Below are positions 8,716 to 16,934 of a DNA stretch of 64,000 bases, one piece after another. Origin of the DNA: Streptomyces sp. NRRL S-646 (GTDB lineage: Bacteria > Actinomycetota > Actinomycetes > Streptomycetales > Streptomycetaceae); assembly GCF_000720765.1 (NCBI RefSeq), contig NZ_JODC01000007.1, positions 496,001 through 560,000 of the forward strand, read 5' to 3'. Every line of letters begins with the position of its first letter. Positions within the stretch are counted from its first letter, which is position 1. A model generated the notes under the pieces. The model saw nothing but the letters and a program-made list of their open reading frames with translations, did not search any database and was not told the DNA's origin. The position numbers and the translations under genes were made by a program.

Positions 8716-9909
8716 TCAGGCCTCCAGTTCCGCCCGTGCCGCCACGAAGGCGTCCACGGCCCGGTTGACGTCGTCCGTCGAGTGCGCGGCGGAGAGCTGC
8801 ACGCGGATGCGGGCCTGGCCCTGCGGCACCACGGGGTACGAGAAGCCGATCACGTACACGCCCCGCTCCAGCAGCAGCTCCGCCAGGCGGCCCGCCCTGG
8901 TCGCGTCGCCGATCATCACGGGTGCGATGGCGTGGTCGCCGGGGAGGATCTCGAAGCCCTCCTCGGTCATCCGCCGGCGGAACAGCGCGGTGTTCTCGGT
9001 GAGGCGGATGCGCAGGTCGTCGGCCGACTCGAGGAGGTCGAGGACCTTCAGGGAGGCTGCGGCGATCACAGGGGCGAGGGTGTTGGAGAAGAGGTACGGC
9101 CGCGAGCGCTGGCGCAGGAGCGCGACGATCTCGGCGCGGGCCGCGACGTAGCCGCCGGACGCGCCGCCGAGCGCCTTGCCGAGGGTGCCCGTGATGATGT
9201 CGACGCGGTCCATGACGCCGTGCAGTTCGGGGGTGCCGCGGCCGCCGGGGCCGACGAAGCCGACGGCATGGGAGTCGTCGACCATGACCATGGCGTCATA
9301 GCGGTCGGCGAGGTCGCAGATCTCGCGCAGCGGTGCCACATAGCCGTCCATGGAGAAGACGCCGTCGGTGACGATCAGGCGGCGCCGGGCGTCGGACGCA
9401 TCCTTCAACTGCCGTTCCAGGTCGGCCAGATCACGGTTGGCGTAACGGAAGCGGCGGGCCTTGGACAGGCGGATGCCGTCGATGATCGACGCGTGGTTCA
9501 GGGCGTCGGAGATGACGGCGTCCTCGGGGCCCAGCAGCGTCTCGAAGACACCGCCGTTGGCGTCGAAGCAGGAGGAGTACAGGATCGTGTCCTCCTGGCC
9601 GAGAAACGCGGACAACCGCGCTTCCAGCTCCTTGTGCACCTCCTGGGTGCCGCAGATGAAGCGGACCGACGCCATGCCGTAGCCCCAGCGGTCCAGGGCC
9701 TGGTGCGCGGCCTCGACGACCTCGGGGTGGTCGGCGAGGCCGAGGTAGTTGTTGGCGCAGAAGTTGAGGACCTCGCCGGGGCGGCCGCCCGCGGTGACGT
9801 TCACGGTCGCGGACTGCGGGGTGCCGATCACGCGCTCGGGCTTGTGCAGGCCGGCGGCGCGGATCTCGTCCAGGGTGGCGCGCAGGTCGTCGCGCACGGA
9901 GTCGAACAT
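8716..9909 (-). CDS. kbl: Glycine C-acetyltransferase (2-amino-3-ketobutyrate CoA ligase)
   Basis: The 397-residue length and motifs match Kbl: [16 protein letters not shown] near residue 50, [38 protein letters not shown], and the pyridoxal-phosphate lysine in [14 protein letters not shown] at about residue 243. It cleaves 2-amino-3-oxobutyrate with CoA to glycine and acetyl-CoA, the second step of threonine degradation. The gene lies 36 bp after tdh on the same strand, forming the classical tdh-kbl operon. The cytosolic enzyme is a fold-type I PLP protein of the alpha-oxoamine synthase group. Confidence 0.95.
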   Translation of the reverse strand: MFDSVRDDLRATLDEIRAAGLHKPERVIGTPQSATVNVTAGGRPGEVLNFCANNYLGLADHPEVVEAAHQALDRWGYGMASVRFICGTQEVHKELEARLSAFLGQEDTILYSSCFDANGGVFETLLGPEDAVISDALNHASIIDGIRLSKARRFRYANRDLADLERQLKDASDARRRLIVTDGVFSMDGYVAPLREICDLADRYDAMVMVDDSHAVGFVGPGGRGTPELHGVMDRVDIITGTLGKALGGASGGYVAARAEIVALLRQRSRPYLFSNTLAPVIAAASLKVLDLLESADDLRIRLTENTALFRRRMTEEGFEILPGDHAIAPVMIGDATRAGRLAELLLERGVYVIGFSYPVVPQGQARIRVQLSAAHSTDDVNRAVDAFVAARAELEA

Positions 9910-9945
9910 GGGGAAGCTCCTGAAAGTGCTGACGGGTGAAGGGAG

Positions 9946-10974
9946 TTACACGGTCCAGTCGAGGATGACCTTGCCGCCACGGCCGCTCGCCGCGTCGGCG
10001 AACGCCGCCTCGAAGTCGCCGTGGCCGTACCGGCCGGTGATCACGGGTGACAGGTCGAGGCCGGCTTCCAGCAGCACGGACATCGCGTACCAGGTCTCGA
10101 ACATCTCCCGGCCGTAGATGCCCTTGACGGTGATCATCGAGGTGACGATGCGGGCCCAGTCGACCGGGAACTCCTGGGCGGGCAGGCCGAGCATGGCGAT
10201 ACGGCCGCCGTGCGTCATGTTTGCGATCATGTCGCGCATGGCCTCGGGGCGGCCGGACATCTCCAAGCCGATGTCGAAGCCCTCGCGCAGCCCCAACTCC
10301 CGCTGTCCGTCAGCGATTTCCGACTCCGCCACGTTCAGCGCGAGGCTCACACCGATCTTCCTCGCCAGCTCCAGCCGCTCCTCGCTGACGTCGGTGATCA
10401 CGACGTTGCGGGCGCCCGCGTGCCGTGCCACCGCGGCGGCCATCAGGCCGATCGGGCCGGCCCCCGTGATGAGCACGTCCTCGCCGACCAGCGGAAAGGA
10501 GAGGGCCGTGTGCACGGCGTTCCCGAACGGGTCGAAGATCGCGGCGACGTCGAGGTCCACCGGCGCCCGGTGCACCCACACATTGGCGGCGGGCAGCGTG
10601 ACGTACTCCGCGAAGGCCCCGTCCCGCCCGACGCCGAGCCCGACCGTGGCCCGGCACAGGTGCCGCCGCCCGGCCAGGCAGTTGCGGCACTTGCCGCAGA
10701 CCAGGTGCCCCTCGCCGCTCACCCGGTCACCGGCACTGACGTCCGCGACATCGCGCCCGGTCTCCACGACCTCGCCGACGAACTCGTGCCCGACCACCAG
10801 CGGCGTACGGATGGCCTGCTGCGCCCAGCCGTCCCAGGCCCGGATGTGCAGATCGGTGCCGCAGATGCCGGTGCGCAGCACCTTGATCAGTACGTCGCCG
10901 GGTCCGACGGCCGGCTCCGGCACGTCCGCGAGCCACAGCCCGGGCTCAGCCTTCTCCTTGACCAGCGCCTTCAA
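9946..10974 (-). CDS. tdh: L-threonine 3-dehydrogenase
   Basis: This medium-chain, zinc-dependent dehydrogenase oxidises L-threonine to 2-amino-3-oxobutyrate for Kbl. Visible motifs are CGTDLH and [12 protein letters not shown] (catalytic zinc), [15 protein letters not shown] (structural zinc) and the Rossmann loop [20 protein letters not shown] at about residue 170. The TTG at 10974 is chosen because AGGAG lies 5 nt upstream and the length becomes 342 residues, as usual for Tdh. An ATG 37 codons earlier would add a tail unlike the family. It is first gene of the tdh-kbl operon. Confidence 0.93.
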   Translation of the reverse strand: MKALVKEKAEPGLWLADVPEPAVGPGDVLIKVLRTGICGTDLHIRAWDGWAQQAIRTPLVVGHEFVGEVVETGRDVADVSAGDRVSGEGHLVCGKCRNCLAGRRHLCRATVGLGVGRDGAFAEYVTLPAANVWVHRAPVDLDVAAIFDPFGNAVHTALSFPLVGEDVLITGAGPIGLMAAAVARHAGARNVVITDVSEERLELARKIGVSLALNVAESEIADGQRELGLREGFDIGLEMSGRPEAMRDMIANMTHGGRIAMLGLPAQEFPVDWARIVTSMITVKGIYGREMFETWYAMSVLLEAGLDLSPVITGRYGHGDFEAAFADAASGRGGKVILDWTV

Positions 10975-11156
10975 CGCGGCTCCTGTGGGTGCGCCCCCGG
11001 GTCCGGGCACGCCGAAGGCGCCCGTATCCGGGGAGAGGGGTGGAATCGCGTAGCAATCTGCCGTACGACGCCACCCGCGGTCCATCGAGGTTTTCTTAAC
11101 CCGCGCCGCAGCTCCGCTTCACACCCGCCCCGCCCGCCGCACACCTGCCCCTCGAC

Positions 11157-11460
11157 ATGCTCATCGCGATGCGGAACACCCGGCCGTTCCCGGCGCCGGC
11201 CCTGGACGAGCTGCCCGCCTCCCTGCGCGAGCAGCTGCACGCGTACTCCCGCCTGATCGACGGACGCCTGCCGCCCGAGGCGGTGTACGTGTACGTGATC
11301 AGCCGACCAGGCCCTACGGACTGCTACTGCTGTGCCTGGAAGTCCTCCACCAGATGGACTTCGCCCTGACCGACATGGAACCGAGCGCGTGGTTTTGTCC
11401 CGGGTGCGGCGCCCTGCCGGGTATTGGCCGGGGCCTCCGCCGCCCAGCCAAGGAACCGAG
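11157..11460 (+). pseudogene. Possible frameshifted hypothetical gene
   Basis: A short frame beginning at 11157 encodes a plausible segment (LDELPASLREQLHAYSRLIDG, then PPEAVYVYVISRPGP) and then turns into Cys/Trp-rich nonsense before a stop at 11369. Codon-like sequence continues in another frame from about 11315 (YGLLLLCLEVLHQMDFALTD). A single frameshift could restore one longer protein. No family was recognised. The roughly 400-bp stretch between tdh and the RidA-like gene holds nothing else I can support. Confidence 0.25.
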
Positions 11461-11498
11461 TGCAGCGGCTGGTTGCTTCGGTGCTCAGTGGTACATGC

Positions 11499-11906
11499 TC
11501 AGTCGAGGACTGCGGTGGCTTCGATCTCGACCAGGTGCTCGGGGATGTCCAGCGCCGCGACGCCGATCAGCGTGGTCGGCGGCACCGGAGTGATCCCCAG
11601 CTTCGCAGCCGCCCGGGTAATTCCCTCCAGGAGCGGGGGCAGCTTGTCGGCGGTCCAGTCGACGACATGGAAGGTCAGCTTCGCGACGTCGTCGAAGGAA
11701 CCGCCGGCCTCCGCCAGGGCGGTGGCGATGTTGAGGTAGCACTGCTCGACCTGCGCGGCGAGGTCGCCCTCGCCGACGGTGGCCCCTTCCGCGTCCCAGG
11801 CGACCTGCCCGGCGACGAAGACCAATTTCGAACCGGAAGCGATCGCCACCTGCCGGTAGACGTCGATCTTCGGCAGTCCGTCGGGGTCCTTCAGCACGAT
11901 TGCCAT
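11499..11906 (-). CDS. RidA/YjgF-family protein
   Basis: The 135-residue protein has the Rid fold: GSKLVFVAGQVAWDAEG near residue 27, LAAQVEQCYLNIATALAEAGG, VAKLTFHVVDW and the C-terminal VPPTTLIGVAALDIPEHLVEIEATA. In canonical RidA an arginine in the PxRxxV position binds the imine carboxylate; here the position reads PPTTLIGV, without arginine. It therefore may not be a 2-iminobutanoate deaminase and may belong to another Rid subgroup. It is divergent from an HxlR regulator across a 137-bp gap, which suggests control by that regulator. Confidence 0.88.
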   Translation of the reverse strand: MAIVLKDPDGLPKIDVYRQVAIASGSKLVFVAGQVAWDAEGATVGEGDLAAQVEQCYLNIATALAEAGGSFDDVAKLTFHVVDWTADKLPPLLEGITRAAAKLGITPVPPTTLIGVAALDIPEHLVEIEATAVLD

Positions 11907-12043
11907 GGTGTCCGTCTCCTTGCGCGGGCTCCTGTGAGCCGCTGTTCGTCAAACCGGCTCGCGGTCTCTTGTGGTTACTCAGGAACGGTAGGAGAGTCTG
12001 TATTGACATGGAAGAACGCACTTTTCAGTGACTGGGGAACCGG

Positions 12044-12424
12044 ATGGTGACCAAGCAGTTCAGCGGCTCGGCCGAGGACGCCGACCTACGGCGCGCCGAC
12101 TCCCTGGGGCGGGAGATCTTCTCCGACGTCGCCAACAAGTGGGCGCTGTTGATCATCGAAATGCTGGGAGAGGGCACGCTGCGCTTCAGCGAGCTGCGCG
12201 GCCGGGTCGAGGGCATCAGCCACAAGATGCTCACCCAGAATCTGCGGATGCTGGAGCGCAACGGCCTGCTCGTGCGGACCGTCCACCCCACCGTCCCGCC
12301 CCGCGTCGAGTACACCCTCACCGAAGCGGGCCACGGCCTGCGGGCGACGGTCGACGGGATGTGCGAGTGGACCTACCGGTACTTCCAGCACATCGAGTCC
12401 GCCCGGCGGCAATTTGAAGCTTGA
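12044..12424 (+). CDS. HxlR-family transcriptional regulator
   Basis: The 126-residue winged helix-turn-helix protein fits HxlR: FSDVANKWALLIIEMLGEGTLRFSELRGRVEGISHKMLTQ with the recognition helix at about residues 55-70, followed by the wing LVRTVHPTVPPRVEYTLTEAG. It has no N-terminal cysteine-rich sensor. GGGGA precedes the ATG at a suitable distance, and a TTGACA element lies about 35 bp upstream at 12003. It is transcribed away from the RidA-like gene and likely controls the shared promoter region. Confidence 0.9.
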   Translation: MVTKQFSGSAEDADLRRADSLGREIFSDVANKWALLIIEMLGEGTLRFSELRGRVEGISHKMLTQNLRMLERNGLLVRTVHPTVPPRVEYTLTEAGHGLRATVDGMCEWTYRYFQHIESARRQFEA

Positions 12425-12534
12425 CTTGACGCGGCGCAGAGCTGATCGGAAATCTTCTGCGGCCACTGCGAACCCACAGGACCAATGGCATGAATTGGAA
12501 CCGATGGCGCGAATACATGAGCTCCGCTCCTCGA

Positions 12535-12636
12535 TCTGTGGTAACGTGCCAGATGTTGCAGTTTTGGTTACCAGAGACATCAGAAATCCCGGGTGCTCTT
12601 ACGACTTTGCGTCGATGAGCACCCTTTCTTGTTTCC
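12535..12636 (+). ncRNA. Candidate structured small RNA with terminator
   Basis: The 593-bp gap after the HxlR gene is unusually A/T-rich for this genome. It holds two consecutive hairpins. One has arms TGGTAAC and GTTACCA around a 21-nt loop; the second, at 12591-12624, has 8-bp arms GGGTGCTC/GAGCACCC enclosing a CGAC/GTCG inner stem. The latter is followed by TTTCTTGTTT, like an intrinsic terminator. It is too far (about 165 nt) from the HxlR stop to be the obvious terminator of that gene. An independent small RNA or a long 3' UTR are both possible. Confidence 0.3.
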
Positions 12637-13005
12637 GAAGCTTTCCGGTTCTTTTCGGAGGGGCGATCATCGCGGCAACTCCAGATCGGCAAGGGTTCCG
12701 GATTCCGCTAATCCATTGGGACAAAACGGGGAGCCGAAGCCCCTTCCCGTCCATCTGAGGTCGGACCGAATGTTCGCAAGAACCATTCCGCCGTATTCCG
12801 CAAGAAACTCACGCTGCCGAAAGCCGTCGCCCCGCCGCTGTCGGCTGTTGACACTTTCGACGACCTCGATCTGCCCCGCCGGACCTGGCCGGGCGGGCCG
12901 TCCCGCGCCCCAGGTTCCCGCCGAGCACGGACGCACAACGCCCATCGGCGTTCGGATGAACCATCCGGTCGTCATGACCGCCCGCCCCGACGGAAACCCG
13001 TCGTA
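12637..13005. other. Intergenic region without recognised gene
   Basis: I see no convincing reading frame here; frames present lack codon bias and homology. A TTGACA hexamer at 12849 lies upstream of the CBS-domain gene and could be a -35 element, but no good -10 box follows it at normal spacing. Confidence 0.4.
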
Positions 13006-13017
13006 GAGGAGAAGCCA

Positions 13018-13422
13018 TTGACGCCGGATCGAACTCGTTGGCCCCGTAGGGATGCTGAGACCGCCGACACCGGCCTGACGGCCCGGGACGCCATGGATGT
13101 CCCCGGACCCCAGGTCGACGAGCACATGACGGTCGACGTGGCCCTCTCCGTCCTCATCGGCGCCCGCGTCCCGCACCTGCGGGACGCGGACGGCCGGTGC
13201 GCAGGTCTGGTCACCAGGGCTCAGCTCTCCGGCCACCGCGGCGACGCGTGCTACCACGACCGCACCCGACTGCGGGACATCCCGTACGACCGGGGGCCGT
13301 TCACCTCGTCCGCCGCCGCCCTCGGCGCCGAGGAGGCCGCCATGCAGGTGCGCACGCTGCGCGCCTCACCCGTGGTCGGCGAACACGGCTACGCCCTGGG
13401 CGTCCTCGCTCTCATCCCCTGA
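13018..13422 (+). CDS. CBS-domain protein
   Basis: The 134-residue product contains LTARDAMDVPGPQVDEHMTVDVALSVL and VPHLRDADGRCAGLVTRAQLS, the two halves of a CBS motif, then a second weaker one ending ASPVVGEHGYALGVLALI. Such stand-alone CBS pairs bind adenine nucleotides and sense energy state. The TTG start is supported by GAGGAG 6 nt upstream. The next gene lies 62 bp downstream on the same strand, and similar pairs are familiar from Streptomyces. The partner it regulates is unknown. Confidence 0.75.
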   Translation: MTPDRTRWPRRDAETADTGLTARDAMDVPGPQVDEHMTVDVALSVLIGARVPHLRDADGRCAGLVTRAQLSGHRGDACYHDRTRLRDIPYDRGPFTSSAAALGAEEAAMQVRTLRASPVVGEHGYALGVLALIP

Positions 13423-13484
13423 CCTACCGCACGGCGTCGGGCCGGGCTGGTCCGGCATCTCCCTCTCAACCCTGTGGAGGCATC

Positions 13485-13778
13485 ATGCGCTGCGTCATCG
13501 CCCGTTTTCCCTTCGACTTCACCAAGTTCGAGGTGGAGCAGTCGATGCAGGGCATCAAGCCGGAACCCGTCACCGGGGTGTCCGTGACCATCGGCCGTCG
13601 CGTCTACCCGGTCATGCAGGTCGGGGAAGTGATCACCAGACAGAACCGCCGCGACTTCACCGTGGGCGAGGTCCGCAGGGCGCTGACCCAGCTCGGCTTC
13701 ACCTGCCACGACGCCCCGCCCGCCCCGCCCGTGCAGCGGCCGGCGCCCTGGCAGGCAACGGCCGCAGAGTGGGACTGA
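13485..13778 (+). CDS. Small conserved Streptomyces protein (SCO5918-like)
   Basis: The 97-residue protein begins MRCVIARFPFDFTKFEVEQS and continues with KPEPVTGVSVTIGRRVYPVMQVG and NRRDFTVGEVRRALTQLGFTC. I recognise this from memory as the SCO5918-like family of short uncharacterised Streptomyces proteins. GGAGG lies just upstream of the ATG. The helical segment GEVRRALTQLGF could bind a partner or nucleic acid, but no function is established. It probably shares a transcript with the CBS protein and ends six bases before the convergent GNAT-like gene. Confidence 0.75.
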   Translation: MRCVIARFPFDFTKFEVEQSMQGIKPEPVTGVSVTIGRRVYPVMQVGEVITRQNRRDFTVGEVRRALTQLGFTCHDAPPAPPVQRPAPWQATAAEWD

Positions 13779-13784
13779 CCGGCG

Positions 13785-14381
13785 TCATGGGCTGAGCACC
13801 AGGGCCCTGCGCGAGGCTGGCGGGTGCACCCCGAACCCACCCGGGAGGCACCGCCAGCCCCAGGAACGCAGGGCCTCCAGCGTCGCGGTGTCCCCACGGC
13901 ACACGAGCGTGACACCGAGGGCCGCGCCGTGGTCGCGGAGCAGCTGCTTCTGGAGGCGCCGGGCGAGGTTCCAGTCGCGGCCCTGGTACTGCCGGCACAC
14001 CTCGGGCGGGACGACGATCTCGGGGATGGCGAAGAGCCGCCCCGCGGCGGCGAGGCGGAACAGGCCCATCGGCAGGTACGCGCCGAGTCCCTCCCCCGGG
14101 GTGCCCTCGCCCCGTACGGGGAATCCGTAGGCCAGTCCCGTCGGGTGGGTGTTCCCGGCGAGCACCAGGGCGAAGCCGGGCCGTTGTACGGCGGTCGCCA
14201 GCCGTCGCAGGAAGCGGGCGCGGGCCGCCTCGCCACCGTCCGAGGTGTGCGTGTACACGTCGCCCAGCTCCTGCAGACGGTCGTCGACCTGGCATCGGGT
14301 CAGCGGGCGGAGCACTGCACCTTCCCAGGGGGACGAGCCCCGTTCCCTGCCCGGCGTCGGCTCCGGCGCGTGCGCGGCCAT
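13785..14381 (-). CDS. GNAT-like acetyltransferase (uncharacterised)
   Basis: The 198-residue product has features of an actinobacterial GNAT-like group. LATAVQRPGFALVLAG and GLAYGFPVRGEG form the strands, FAIPEIVVPPEVCRQYQGRDW precedes a helix NLARRLQKQLLRDHG, and LGVTLVCRGDTATLEALRSWGW is a typical C-terminal half. The acetyl-CoA loop is degenerate, so activity is uncertain. An open frame continues upstream to 15200 but reads through repeat-rich sequence with no homology. The ATG at 14381 has AGGGA upstream and is preferred. Confidence 0.6.
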   Translation of the reverse strand: MAAHAPEPTPGRERGSSPWEGAVLRPLTRCQVDDRLQELGDVYTHTSDGGEAARARFLRRLATAVQRPGFALVLAGNTHPTGLAYGFPVRGEGTPGEGLGAYLPMGLFRLAAAGRLFAIPEIVVPPEVCRQYQGRDWNLARRLQKQLLRDHGAALGVTLVCRGDTATLEALRSWGWRCLPGGFGVHPPASRRALVLSP

Positions 14382-14777
14382 GACGCGGTCCCTGCTCCGG
14401 GGCCGGACGCATCCACCCCGGCATCGTCGCTCGCCGGGGACGGCACCGGCGACGGAGCCGATGCGCGTGACATCCTCGGTTCCTCCACCGTACTCCCGGG
14501 ATGCGCGACACCCCGCGCGTGCCGGAGCGGGCGCCTTCAGGCGCCGCGCTCCACCGCCCGGACCATGAGCCGGTCGCCTCCACCTCCCAACGGTCCTGAT
14601 TCCTTCGCAGGTACAAGTCAACCCGCCCGAAAGGGGGCGGCAGTTCGGCCGCCAGGTCGTACGAGCGTGGCCACCAGGCACCGCCGATACGGCGGGCCGG
14701 CGGGCGCGCCCGGGCGTTGACACCGGCCGCAGCCGGTCGGCGCCGAGGGGAGGGAGTGGGCCGGGGCTCGTGTTGCC
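14382..14777. other. Intergenic region without recognised gene
   Basis: No frame with homology or a usable ribosome site was found on either strand. Several short G/C-rich palindromes occur, none with a T-tract. Confidence 0.4.
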
Positions 14778-15060
14778 GTGTCTATGAGAGTTCCTGACGA
14801 GCGGGCCCACCTGCGCTTCCCCCGCTCGGTCGCCCTGATGACCGCCGGATACTCCGTCGGCCCGATCCCGGCCCGCTCGCCGTCGCCCCGCTGCTGCACC
14901 ACGGCTACCACCGGGCACTGCTCCTGGCCACCCTCGTGGTCCGCGCCGCGGCCGCGGCCGCCGCCGTGCTGCGGATCGGCTTCCCGCACCACATGGTCGT
15001 AGTACGACACACAGCGCCGCCGCGACAGCGAGAATCGACCGAGGACGCCCGGCTTGCTCA
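14778..15060 (+). pseudogene. Probable decayed membrane-protein gene
   Basis: A frame starting near 14784 gives MRVPDERAHLRFPRSVALMTA followed by GYSVGPIP, then loses sense. One base shift later, from about 14875, another frame reads LAVAPLLHHGYHRALLLATLV, then VRAAAAAAAVLRIGFPHHMVV, a hydrophobic continuation. The two together look like one small membrane protein broken by a single frameshift. The family was not recognised. It ends against a MITE-like element, which may have removed its 3' part. Confidence 0.3.
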
Positions 15061-15062
15061 GT

Positions 15063-15241
15063 GCCTGTCCGGCGGATCAGGGCGGCTGTAGGTAACCTCG
15101 CTTTGCAGCCGTCCAAGCGGGGTTCGGTGCGTGCAGCTGCAAGGCGGAGGAGGGCGGCGACGCGGAGCGTCGGCAACCGACGACAACGCCCCAGATGCAC
15201 GCACCCAACCCCGCGACGTCGGCATGATCCGCCGGACAGGC
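15063..15241. mobile_element. MITE-like palindromic element
   Basis: The element is bounded by perfect 17-bp inverted repeats, GCCTGTCCGGCGGATCA and its complement. Inside, a second imperfect inverted pair (GGGGTTCGGTGCGTGCAGCTG near 15118 against CAGATGCACGCACCCAACCCC near 15192) makes the whole 179 bp nearly self-complementary. It has no coding capacity. Size, termini and symmetry fit a miniature inverted-repeat transposable element; such GTCCGGCGGATCA-ended repeats are familiar from Streptomyces genomes. No clear target-site duplication is seen. It ends 59 bp before the GOLPH3-like gene. Confidence 0.7.
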
Positions 15242-15299
15242 CTTGAGGCCGGCCCCGACGCTTTCGCCCCGCACTCGGTCAACTGACGTGGAGCAGCCG

Positions 15300-15905
15300 A
15301 TGAACACCGCACGGGACCTCGCGATCGTCGCCCTGGATGCGGCGCCAAGCCGTCAGGTCCAGCAGGGCGAGTTGTCGCTCGCGCTCGCGGGAGCCGAGGT
15401 GCTCGACCTCGTCGAGGCCCTGGCGCTCGCCCTGGACGGCGACCGCATCCTCCCCAGCGCCCCGTCACCCACCGGCGACCGCCTGCTGGACGAGGCCGTC
15501 TCCTCCCTCGTACGGCAGGAGCCGTACGAGTCGGTCGAGGAGTGGCTGTGGCGCCGGGGCCGCGGGCTGTCCTCGGCCTATGTCGACGACCTGGAGCGGG
15601 TGGGGCTGACCGCCCGGCCGCGCGGGCGCCGGATTCCGCTGCGGACCGTGCGGGCGGAGCTGGTCGACTCGCCGGCCCGGCGGCAGGCCGAGGAGCGCTG
15701 GGCTTCGGGCGAGCCGGTCCTCGCCGCCCTTGCTGCTGCCGCGGGGATCCACGAAGAACAGGCCGAGGACCAGGACGACCTCTCCGGTGAGGCGGTCACG
15801 ACCGTGCTGGCCGCCGTCGGCGACGCGGTGATGGAGCTGGAGGCCGTACGGCAGCGGAAGGCGATCGAGGACTCCGCGTTCGACAACGTGTGGCGCGGCT
15901 ACTAG
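15300..15905 (+). CDS. GOLPH3/VPS74-like (GPP34) protein
   Basis: The 201-residue protein resembles bacterial members of the GPP34 family. It opens MNTARDLAIVALDAAPSRQVQ and continues GELSLALAGAEVLDLVEALAL, then DRLLDEAVSSLVRQEPYESV with the hairpin-forming W-L-W-R-R-G-R-G stretch, GRRIPLRTVRAEL, and a helical C-terminus. Eukaryotic GOLPH3 binds phosphatidylinositol-4-phosphate at the Golgi; the bacterial role is unknown, although membrane-lipid binding is possible. GTGGAG precedes the ATG. The promoter region is largely a MITE-like element, so its expression may depend on that insertion. Confidence 0.82.
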   Translation: MNTARDLAIVALDAAPSRQVQQGELSLALAGAEVLDLVEALALALDGDRILPSAPSPTGDRLLDEAVSSLVRQEPYESVEEWLWRRGRGLSSAYVDDLERVGLTARPRGRRIPLRTVRAELVDSPARRQAEERWASGEPVLAALAAAAGIHEEQAEDQDDLSGEAVTTVLAAVGDAVMELEAVRQRKAIEDSAFDNVWRGY

Positions 15906-16018
15906 TCGCTCCGCGGGTTGCGCCGATATTGGCCGTAGATCGTCTGCGGGCACGTTGTGGCTGGTCGCGCAGTTCCCCGCGCCCCTCGGGGGCGCTGCCG
16001 TACCGTCGGACTTCGCCC

Positions 16019-16262
16019 GCCGCGGACGGCCTCGGCCCGGTTGCTCAGCTCCAGGGTGAGTTTGCCGAACAGACAGCCCGACACGGTGCCGCAGCCGCTG
16101 CAGGGGTTCCGCGTCGCCGCCCACAGCGCGCGCCCAGTCGCGCTGTTGGGCCGTCCCCAGTGCTGCCCTTCGGCACCCGGCCGCCTTGCAGATCTCGGCC
16201 ACTCCCAGCGCCGTGTAGCCGCGACCCTCGATGAGCGGGCGTGCGGCACCGAGGATCTGGAC
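16019..16262 (-). pseudogene. Frameshifted TetR-family regulator remnant
   Basis: Three frames together spell a TetR protein. One reads ILGAARPLIEGRGYTALGV and AEICKAAG (helix-turn-helix), the next frame continues VPKGS, as in the usual KAAGVPKGSFYHYF, and the third frame gives GCLFGKLTLELSNRAEAVR, typical of a TetR C-terminal domain. The middle of the protein is missing. At least two frameshifts and a deletion have inactivated it. It follows the GAF gene on the same strand. Confidence 0.6.
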
Positions 16263-16292
16263 CGGTCGGCCGGCGACTGACCGTGCCCGCCG

Positions 16293-16874
16293 TCACAGCA
16301 GCGGGAGCCCGTCCGCCTCCCGTCGCTCCAGGCGGGCGACCAGGTCGGCCGCCATCGCCTTGATGGTGTCCAGGCCGGGCCTGCCCCAGGGCCGTGGCTC
16401 CACGTCGACGACACACACGGTGCCGAGCACCATTCCCGTACTGTCGATCAGCGGTGCGCCCAGGTAGGAGCGGATGCCGAACTCGTCGACCACCGGATTG
16501 CCCGCGAACCGCGGGTAGTCGCAGACGTCCTCCAGGACCAGCGCCTTGCGCCGGACCACCACATGCGGGCAGAAGCCGTGGTCGCGGGCCAGTTCGCGGC
16601 CCAGGACGGGAGTGGTGCCGTCCGCCTTCACCACGGGCCGGGGGACGTCCGAGAGATGCAGGCCCGCGAAGAACTGCCGGTTCTCGTCGATGAAGTTGAC
16701 CATGGCGTACGGCGCCCCGGTGAGCTCGGCGAGGTGGTCCGCGTAGGCGTCGAGGGCGGGGTCCGGGTGTTCTGCGAGGCCCAGTTGACCGAGGCGCCGG
16801 GCCCGGGCGGGGGCCTCCTTGTCCTCGGGGGTGAGCAGCAGACGACCGGCCGGGCGCGACGGGTCGTACCTCAT
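16293..16874 (-). CDS. GAF-domain protein linked to the conservon
   Basis: The 193-residue protein is essentially one GAF domain: LDAYADHLAELTGAPYAMVNF, then IDENRQFFAGLHL, HGFCPHVVVRRKALVLEDV, FGIRSYLGAPLIDSTGMVLGT and VCVVDVEPRPW. GAF domains bind small ligands or cofactors. It lies 60 bp downstream of cvnD on the same strand, at the place where many conservons have a cytochrome P450, so it is probably part of the same signalling operon. No catalytic output domain is attached. Confidence 0.85.
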   Translation of the reverse strand: MRYDPSRPAGRLLLTPEDKEAPARARRLGQLGLAEHPDPALDAYADHLAELTGAPYAMVNFIDENRQFFAGLHLSDVPRPVVKADGTTPVLGRELARDHGFCPHVVVRRKALVLEDVCDYPRFAGNPVVDEFGIRSYLGAPLIDSTGMVLGTVCVVDVEPRPWGRPGLDTIKAMAADLVARLERREADGLPLL

Positions 16875-16934
16875 GGGCGGGCTCCGTCACTGTGGACGCA
16901 GGGCATATACGGGCTCCGTGGCGGTGTGCGGGGA

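Noticed and set aside
14382..15200. Extension of the GNAT-like gene to 471 residues
   Set aside because: The added part reads through the MITE-like palindrome and low-complexity sequence without homology.
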